This document shows positions 57,301 through 64,000 of a stretch of 64,000 bases of DNA, one piece after another. How positions within the stretch are numbered: the first letter of the stretch is position 1; each line of letters starts with the position of its first letter. Under the pieces are notes generated by a model. That model was not told where the DNA came from and did no database searches. It worked only from the letters and a program-made list of their open reading frames with translations. This DNA is from Lineus longissimus (lineage: Eukaryota > Nemertea > Pilidiophora > Heteronemertea > Lineidae), in the NCBI RefSeq assembly GCF_910592395.1, contig NC_088317.1:1178001-1242000 (forward strand), in the 5' to 3' direction. Made by a program: the position numbers and the translations under genes.

Positions 57301-60300
57301 TTTTCTCAAGTATTTGAACAGAAAATCGCAATGACATTCGTCGTCTTTTTCAATACGCCAAGGTTTTGCTTGAATAAGCGCACTTGATGTTGTGGATGTT
57401 TTGGATGTCTTTGCCGATGCCGTGGGGAGCTCGATAATCAACGACTGTGATCTTTGCAATGAATTACCGTCTCTTTTTAAAAATATTTTCGCTATATTGA
57501 GAGTGAAAATTAAAGGCTGTGCGAGATAAAGCACCAGTGGTGACATGAACCCTGGGGTCTTAAACCAGTTGAAAATCAGTTAAATATCAAACCACCAACT
57601 CTGTAATGCAGTCGCTTTTCAATTTAATTTGCAGATTTGAGGAAATTAGCCCAAATGAGATTACCATTGCGTTGTTGTTGTTGACGATAATGGTAATGGT
57701 GGGTACTCCCTTGGGTAGTTTCGTTGTCAGGATGGTTTGAATGTGTCGAGCTGTTCGATGCATTATTTGATGCATTTTAGACTGTACTAATCCATTACAG
57801 AGGTATAAGTCGGAGTGAGACAGTCAGATATATACTACAGTCAGACCTACTTTGTGTTCCTGTCAGTTAAACATCTACTAAGTATCTGGATATCGGGACG
57901 TAATTAGAATTGGGAGCATATCAAAGTCTCTATCGATCTACTGCCCCTTTTCATCCCCTTTCCAGACGACTCCATGACCATATTTGGACATCAAGCTGAT
58001 AAAGGAATACATTTCCTTTCTTCCTTGTATCTGATAACAGGTGGAGACAATTTTGACAGATTTCCTCAGGCTGCCTGGGCTCTACAAGGGCACTAATCAC
58101 ATGAGAATAAAGCCTTTCACATTTTCATTGTTCTTTCTTTGAAGTATGTGAAATTCGCACCTGCGACGTTCCAATACACTGACAATCAACAGTACATTTT
58201 GTGTGCTGAAGCATTCAAACAAGCATTCAAAATGACATTGCATGGTGGAGGGTTTACATCAATGGCTGCATAACTGCAATTAACACAACAAAAGCTACGA
58301 TGAAATATCGAGATTGACGTTAGATCTGTGATGGCTTCCATTGACCATCAGAGATAAACCAAACGCATGAATGTTCAATACGATATTCATAACATGAAAA
58401 TGAAATGCATGATATTGAGTGGTGATGTTGAATGAGGAGGCAGACATATACGCTCAAATAACCATTTATATACGCCGTGAAGTTGAATGAGCAGACGTCT
58501 GTATGCTGTGTCTGTGCCATGCTTTGTCGTCGACATAAACATAGATATTATCGTGGCTAATTATAGCTGACGACCGATCAATGCCTTTACCAATGGATCA
58601 GAGAGATACTATAGTCTGTTTCATCTTCAGCTTCTGTACATTTGCACTGGCGTTCAGCATGATTTGTATGGAGGATTTTGGCAAATTTTAACTGGAGGTG
58701 GGATGAGACAGACAGGTGTTCCTTGCCGGAAGTTTCTGGTTTCAGCTTTCTGTAGGGTGATTGGTCAGCAGTAAAGAAATAATGATTTTGATCTGTGCAG
58801 CATCTTGACAAGATAGGTTGGATGTTGAGAAGCAAGTTGGTTTACAACACCCCCTTTCACAGAATCAGGTCTGAACTTGATGCGCGTATTCACGAGAACC
58901 GTTATAACATAGTGACATCCGGTCTGGAGAGGGTTAACTAAGTCGTTATTACCCACGGCCCTAAAGATGAAACGTGCTCTTCTCCGACATGTTCCAGCTT
59001 TATGCCGAGTAACGCTACACCTTTCACAGGAGCGGTATTAGTGCCGAGAGATTAGGCTCTTAGGATCACGCTGCCTTATTATATCATTGTAGAATCAGTT
59101 TCATAGCGTATCGGAGTGAGTACATCAGAATGAGGCTGCGTAGAAACCATGTTTTGACACGGCCCGAATGAGGCTGTTGCCGATGTGGAACTTGATATAT
59201 TATCGACAAAAGTAACTACTGTATCACATCGAAAAGAGACTGCAAATGTATTTCAGCATCATTTTGAAACTTCGAAATATGGAGTACAAAGCCTTGTTTG
59301 TGGGTCCTTCTGTCCGGCAGGCATCAAGGTGTTGAAAGAAAATCTTTAAATTACCTTATCCCTTCAGTAATGCTGTTTAAAATGCCGTTCCTTTTCGTTC
59401 AAATTATCCTCTGTGATCTTTAATTGATACCAATTTCACTCTCAGTTAAACTTTACAGAAAATAAACCTAATCATATCCTCGACCAACTCCATGAGATGT
59501 AAAATTACTTTAAATTAAATGCAAAACATCATTTGGTTTATTAAATTGCTCTAATCATATCGATATTGAGACCATTTGCTACTTATTAGCATTATACACA
59601 ACAATAGCGTTTAGGAGAAAAACTGTATTTAATGGGAAGTTGGCAGTGTTAATGAAAATCTGGTTGCTAGGTGACTAAGACACTGGAGAGGACGGGGATG
59701 TATCGGAAATGTTGTGAGAAAGTCTTAACGCAGACACGAGTTGGTTCCTTATCACCAATGTTTATTAAGGCACAAGATGGAAGGAACTGCTATTGGTTAC
59801 AAGGGATTGACAGGCCTTGTTTCCAAAGCGGGTCAAGGATCAAAACCAGAGAATGAAATCAATGAAACAAACTGAAATAGTTGACAAAGTTTTGCAGCTC
59901 TGAGCCTGGCTAGTGCTGCCACCTTGGAGAATTGGTTGGAACTGAATATCATTATTGAGAGCTGTTACATTTAAAACCATTAAAACCATCTGTGAGTGTC
60001 ACAACATACCTACTGCATTATCAGAGGCATTGTTGAATATTCGATCTTCGGTATTAGACTATAACTCACTGACAACCTACACAACATCAGAAATACTGAT
60101 ATGACATTGCATATGCTGGTCTGTGGCCAGCTTTTGACATCATGTCACACTGTGTGATATCAAAATACAATCCTAAGGCAAGGGTAGTGTCTATTCTAAA
60201 TGGCTCCTTCCCTAAAGCTTAAAGACTTCCTTGACTTCATCCATGATTGGTGCCATTGCATCTTTCGGCTCGCCGTTATTTAGCGGGAAGCTGTATTGAA

Positions 60301-63300
60301 ATAGAGGTGCCACTTCCACCAGTCTCTTCTGCAAACGTTTGATATCCTTTGCGGTATATCGAGACTTTAAAATCTCAACATAGTTTGTTTGCAGCTGCTC
60401 CGCTAATGATAACGAAACAGTGAACTCGGTATAATTCAGTTTCCGTGAATATGGTAATGGGACTTGACCATATTTATGGTCGAACAGCACAGGTATACAC
60501 CCGGCGAGAATGGAGTCATATATTGATTTGCGAGTCGGTGAATCTCCGGGTGGTTGGAGGCAAAATGTGGAATGCTGCATCCATGGAATGGTACTATGGC
60601 GATGGTAACTCCAGCATTCTGGTGTCAGTAGCCATAACGCTGGGACTGAAGTCTCTGATGATACGTTGGTTACATTCAAATGTCTATTCATTGTTTCTTT
60701 TAATCGATGTTTTGTTGTTAATTCATTCATGTATCGACGGTAGCTGAGTTTTGTCGAGTTAAACTGCGGCATTATTATATTGCCTCTGAGCCAGTTACTT
60801 TTCCTGCCTCCAGCTGCCCAGAAAAGAAAAACATTACGGTCCCTCTCCAGGAAATGTTTCCGTAACAGACGGATGTTTTGTCCGTCTTTGACAAGTCCGT
60901 CAGGATGATAATGTGCGTATGACGGATATGGTACAGGGATGACCTTGACCTTGGGATTATGATTACGGAGGCCACGCTCCGGCGCCAGTTCTTTCTCAAT
61001 GGTCAGGTAGACCAACTCATGGCTCAACTTGTGAGCGAGGATCGGCCAAGAGTTATGCGCGTTCTCACGCTGTATTCTCGGAAGCGCAGAAAGATGCGGT
61101 CGCCCTGCGTTAAAATATTCCGTCTTCAGCAAAAACTTAAAGAAGTCTTTGACGATTTGCCGTTTCTTTGTTGCGTTCCGAAAGCAATCACACAAGGCGC
61201 CACCGTATATCGGTGCATAAAAGATGTCTGCCGCGGCCGGGTTCAAAGTTCGATATGGACTCGTCAACATTTTATGGTGAATGACAACCTCTAGTGAAAA
61301 CTGGTGTGAGTTGTGGATCGATAAGATATCATCTTTATTCAGTTCCGTCCCAATACCGCAGCTTCCAAGATCCATGCAGTCAGCGTGATGCGATGTCTTG
61401 ATACAGTCAATCGCTTTGGCTGTAAACTTGGCTGGCATGTCGTACACATAGATCTTAAAAGGCGTCGAAATATTAGTTCTAGTCCGGTCATCTATGACCT
61501 CACACCCAACATTACTGAGTTTTTGAAGCTTACTACTGTCAGCTTTGTTCAATGTCATTTTCAGTTGACCAGAGTTGCGACCTTTGATGCCACGAGTAGG
61601 TTCCAAATAAACGATGCTTTCTGTTTGTTTCGTATTGATCTTTGAATGACCAATCCCAGCGAAATCCTGTTTGACCATCACATCTGCTTTGCCAGAAAAT
61701 CTCGTAATGATATCCTTTCGTAATGTGTCGGCCATTTTCACGTTGTTATGAAACTTGTCGATGAAATGGGTTGTTTGCTCTTGAATGGTTTTCAGTGTTT
61801 TCATCATTGGTCCCGTATGATGGTCGGGAAAGCCCATGTTCCCGTCATGGTCGATGTCGCTTAACCTATCTGTTGGATGCCCCCTCACCTTCACCACCTT
61901 TCTACTGTTTATTTCCATGATTGACTTGATGACGTTTCCAGATTTGAACGTGTCATCGACATCTTGGAGGTCATGCAGAAAGAGCCTGAAAGGTCAAAGT
62001 GAAAAGGTCAAGATCAGATTCAAGGTCAGGTGTGTGGGAAGAAGTCAAGGTGAAAGCAAATAAGGTATTGGGGAACTAAGTCTGAGAGATTCTGTGTTGA
62101 GCTAAAGCCAATCTTTACTCTGCAAATCTACATTCTTGATCATGAAAAAGAGCTTTCGTAAGTTCCCCAATAGTTTCAGACCTACCTTGGTGTTAGTAGT
62201 CTCCTCCTTGTCTTGAGTAGCTGATGTTCGAAGAAGAGGACCGACATGGACATCAGCGTAGCCAGTACAATGAGGAAACGATACTGCAGCTTCATTGTCT
62301 GCAATTGGTTCGATATTCCTCAAAGTAATATCCAGTGGATTGCCTCTGGTTTGGTGTCATCCGTTACGTGGTTTGACCAGAATCTCTGCCGAACTCATGC
62401 CTTGGTGTTTTAGTAGTGTGACTTGGACACGTTGCCAGCTGTAATGACGATGACACAGATAAGTGGATCATAAGGGTGGCACTCGGAAAGTCAAAGTAAT
62501 GTTGATATGATATAAACTAGATAGCTGTTATATACTTTCACAAGCTTCAATTTGTACAATATGAGACCTTGATGTATCCTGGTCTGATGTGCCTAGAGTT
62601 AGTACTGTATCTGAGATCAATACGAACATGGTCCTGTCTCCTACAATGATTGCTTGGACCCATATGCAGCTCTGTATATGCCATAATCCAACACCATATG
62701 GCCGGATAGATTCTTAAGATCCATTCAATTTATATTGATCAAAACCTACATGTATTTAATGATTTTCAAACAATGGTGTGGGCATTGTTTATTTCGAAAT
62801 AAATGAGAAACAAAACGACGTGATCAAATCCTTCTGGATCATGTGTGGGGAGGATGTGAGGGTCTTCATCTAATGAGGATCCAAGAATGACTTACCACAC
62901 TCTCCATACCTTTAGTGTCACATCCACCATGGGCACCACTGGCCCATTACTGGACATGCTTCCATTACTATCTATATTTGTCCTTAGTTGATTTTAATGT
63001 CCCCAAATAATCTATTCACTTATCTTCAATGAGATAGTGTGTAGATTCATAATCATAGCTTCCAGGATTTGAGTTGTCTTTTGAGCTTATTATTGTCCAT
63101 GCTTGATATCAAATTATACCAAACTTATCCAAAGATCTTCGAAAGCTAAACCTACACTTACACTTATAAGAACATTCATCCCAAGGTCATGGTCATGCAG
63201 AACTAGGTCGAATGCAAGTCTGGTCGACCTTACTTGTTCACCTTCACGGTGACCTTCAATGGGTACTCACCTCTCTCAATGTATCCATGTCCGAGTCCTA

Positions 63301-63668
63301 AGTTCTCCCCACTCCTCGTCCATTGCAACATCTCATCTGGTCTGTTATTTCTCCCGAGAATGACCCTGCGGACAAGCATGCAACCGCTCAACTGTCTAGC
63401 GCTTACATGCATAATTAACCGCCAGCATACTTCCAAATCAATTATGCAACAGTTGCTGATGTCAAATCATTGGTGAGTGATGGTGGCTGTGTCAACCTTG
63501 GTTGGTTAAACGATACAATGTGTGTTGCAAATTCTGATGTTTTGTTTCGTTTTGTCTTTCCAGCATAAGGCCTTGGGTCGAAATCTTTATGAAGAGGTCA
63601 TCAATAAGCTGCAGGTCCTCGAGTCGGATTACTTTGACTTGGAGTACATCAACTCAGAGGGAATAACA
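45334..63668 (+). CDS. FERM-domain protein, FARP/FRMD7-like, 5' part
   Basis: An exon opening at 45334 (acceptor TTTTGCAG) carries a short 5'UTR and ATG at 45382. Coding exons in the window are 45382-45483 and 63564-63668, both phase 0, giving 69 residues. The text is a short Ser/Pro leader, then NVKVLMLDNTVTIFQIP joined to HKALGRNLYEEVINKLQ and VLESDYFDLEYINSEGIT. This is the F1 (ubiquitin-like) lobe of a FERM domain; the join is collinear with FARP1 and FRMD7, where the same stretch is unbroken. FARP proteins link membrane receptors to Rho-family GTPases through RhoGEF and PH domains, which would lie beyond the right edge and cannot be confirmed. Other FERM families (FRMD3/5, FRMD4) fit less well by eye. 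The intervening 18 kb intron contains a glycosyltransferase gene on the opposite strand. Confidence 0.8.
52672..52785. repeat. Two-copy direct repeat (~68 bp period)
   Basis: TAGTAAACCTATTGA-TGACCA and GAAA(A)GCTCTCAAT occur at about 52672 and 52741. Confidence 0.65.
59761..59766 (-). terminator. Possible poly(A) signal of the glycosyltransferase gene
   Basis: AATAAA on the minus strand about 450 bp past the stop codon. No closer canonical signal was seen. Confidence 0.3.
60212..62295 (-). CDS. Exostosin-family (GT47) glycosyltransferase, MUR3/KATAMARI1-like, complete
   Basis: Exon 1 (62295-62186) starts at ATG and encodes MKLQYRFLIVLATLMSMSVL followed by FFEHQLLKTRRR, a type II signal anchor typical of Golgi enzymes. 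It joins in phase 2 to exon 2 (61985-60212, stop TAG). CDS 1,884 nt, 627 residues. The catalytic region begins near FKIYVYDMPAKF and contains IFYAPIYGG, VIPVPYPSYAHYH, RNVFLFWAAGGRKSNWLR, FCLQPPGDSPTRKSIYDS and LAGCIPVLFD. The last two match the plant xyloglucan galactosyltransferase MUR3 signature better than animal EXT proteins. It likely transfers a sugar from a nucleotide donor in the Golgi lumen; the acceptor is unknown in an animal. Residues 45-180 are a poorly conserved stem. The gene lies antisense inside the FERM-gene intron. Confidence 0.9.
62296..63563. other. Gap between nested gene and FERM exon 2
   Basis: Contains the promoter side of the glycosyltransferase gene and the end of the FERM intron. 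No coding exon, RNA gene or clear core promoter was recognised. Confidence 0.45.
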
Positions 63669-64000
63669 GTAAGTTGTTACGGAAATAAAGACAGGTTTTG
63701 GGCTGTCGGAATCGTTGGCCGTATTGGTTTGAGGTTGAAAATTTGAGCCAAGCTGTCACCCCTGAGATATTTGTTTAAACAACTGTTTGTACTGCATTCT
63801 AATTTGTTAGAGAATAAGTACAAAATCATCCAAATTTTCAATAATGGCCAGTTGTATGCTGTCCCTGTTTACATGAGGAAAGTGAGATTACTGAGAATAT
63901 GTGGTCTGTCTTTACTCATCCAGAAATTTAAAGAAAAGAAATTTGTCTTTAGGCTCTGTGAGCTTCCGACGGAAATACAGGGAGCATTAGAAATTGAGTA

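Larger units (their letters stand above)
45484..60211. other. First large intron of the FERM gene, no coding exon found
   Basis: About 14.7 kb of intron before the nested gene. Short open frames on both strands lack domains. A two-copy direct repeat lies at 52672-52785. No RNA gene was recognised. The FERM coding text is contiguous across the intron, so no missing exon is expected. Confidence 0.55.

Overview
This is a nuclear genome window from an animal, most likely a marine invertebrate. Its genes are intron-rich with GT-AG introns (plus one AT-AC intron). It contains an animal importin, a FERM-domain gene with an 18 kb intron, a secreted protein built from extracellular modules, and a large THAP transposon. 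I cannot assign a phylum from sequence alone. Exon boundaries below were read by eye from splice signals and checked by reading frame; none were tested against transcripts.

Layout. (1) 9-11,924, minus strand: 14 in-window coding exons of a secreted mosaic protein (signal peptide, PAN/apple, Lys/Glu-rich, about 20 CPxGY-type Cys repeats, two fibronectin type II, VWA, PAN-like, LamG-like), continuing past the left edge. A likely 5'UTR exon lies at about 13,601. (2) 14,283-21,159: a complete 6.9 kb Kolobok-like DNA transposon bounded by TTAA duplications and short inverted termini. It carries two intact convergent multi-exon genes: a 201-aa protein made largely of the P2X7 C-terminal zinc-binding ('ballast') domain, and an 805-aa THAP + DDE-type transposase. 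It sits inside a short tandem repeat array. (3) 21,644-32,502, plus strand: a complete 22-exon importin-5 gene (1,099 aa) with a U12-type AT-AC intron and five copies of a ~90 bp MITE in its introns. (4) 33.4-45.3 kb: no gene recognised. (5) 45,334 to the right edge, plus strand: the first two coding exons of a FERM-domain gene closest to the FARP/FRMD7 group, separated by an 18 kb intron. (6) 60,212-62,295, minus strand, inside that intron: a complete two-exon exostosin-type (GT47) glycosyltransferase resembling plant MUR3/KATAMARI1.

How they relate. The secreted-protein gene and importin-5 are divergent; removing the transposon leaves only about 1.1 kb between them, so the element split a compact intergenic or promoter region. 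The most unusual system is the transposon: the P2X7-domain gene lies between the termini with the transposase, and both genes are preceded by the same 21-bp CRE-containing sequence in inverted orientation, which suggests coordinated expression of a transposase and an accessory protein.
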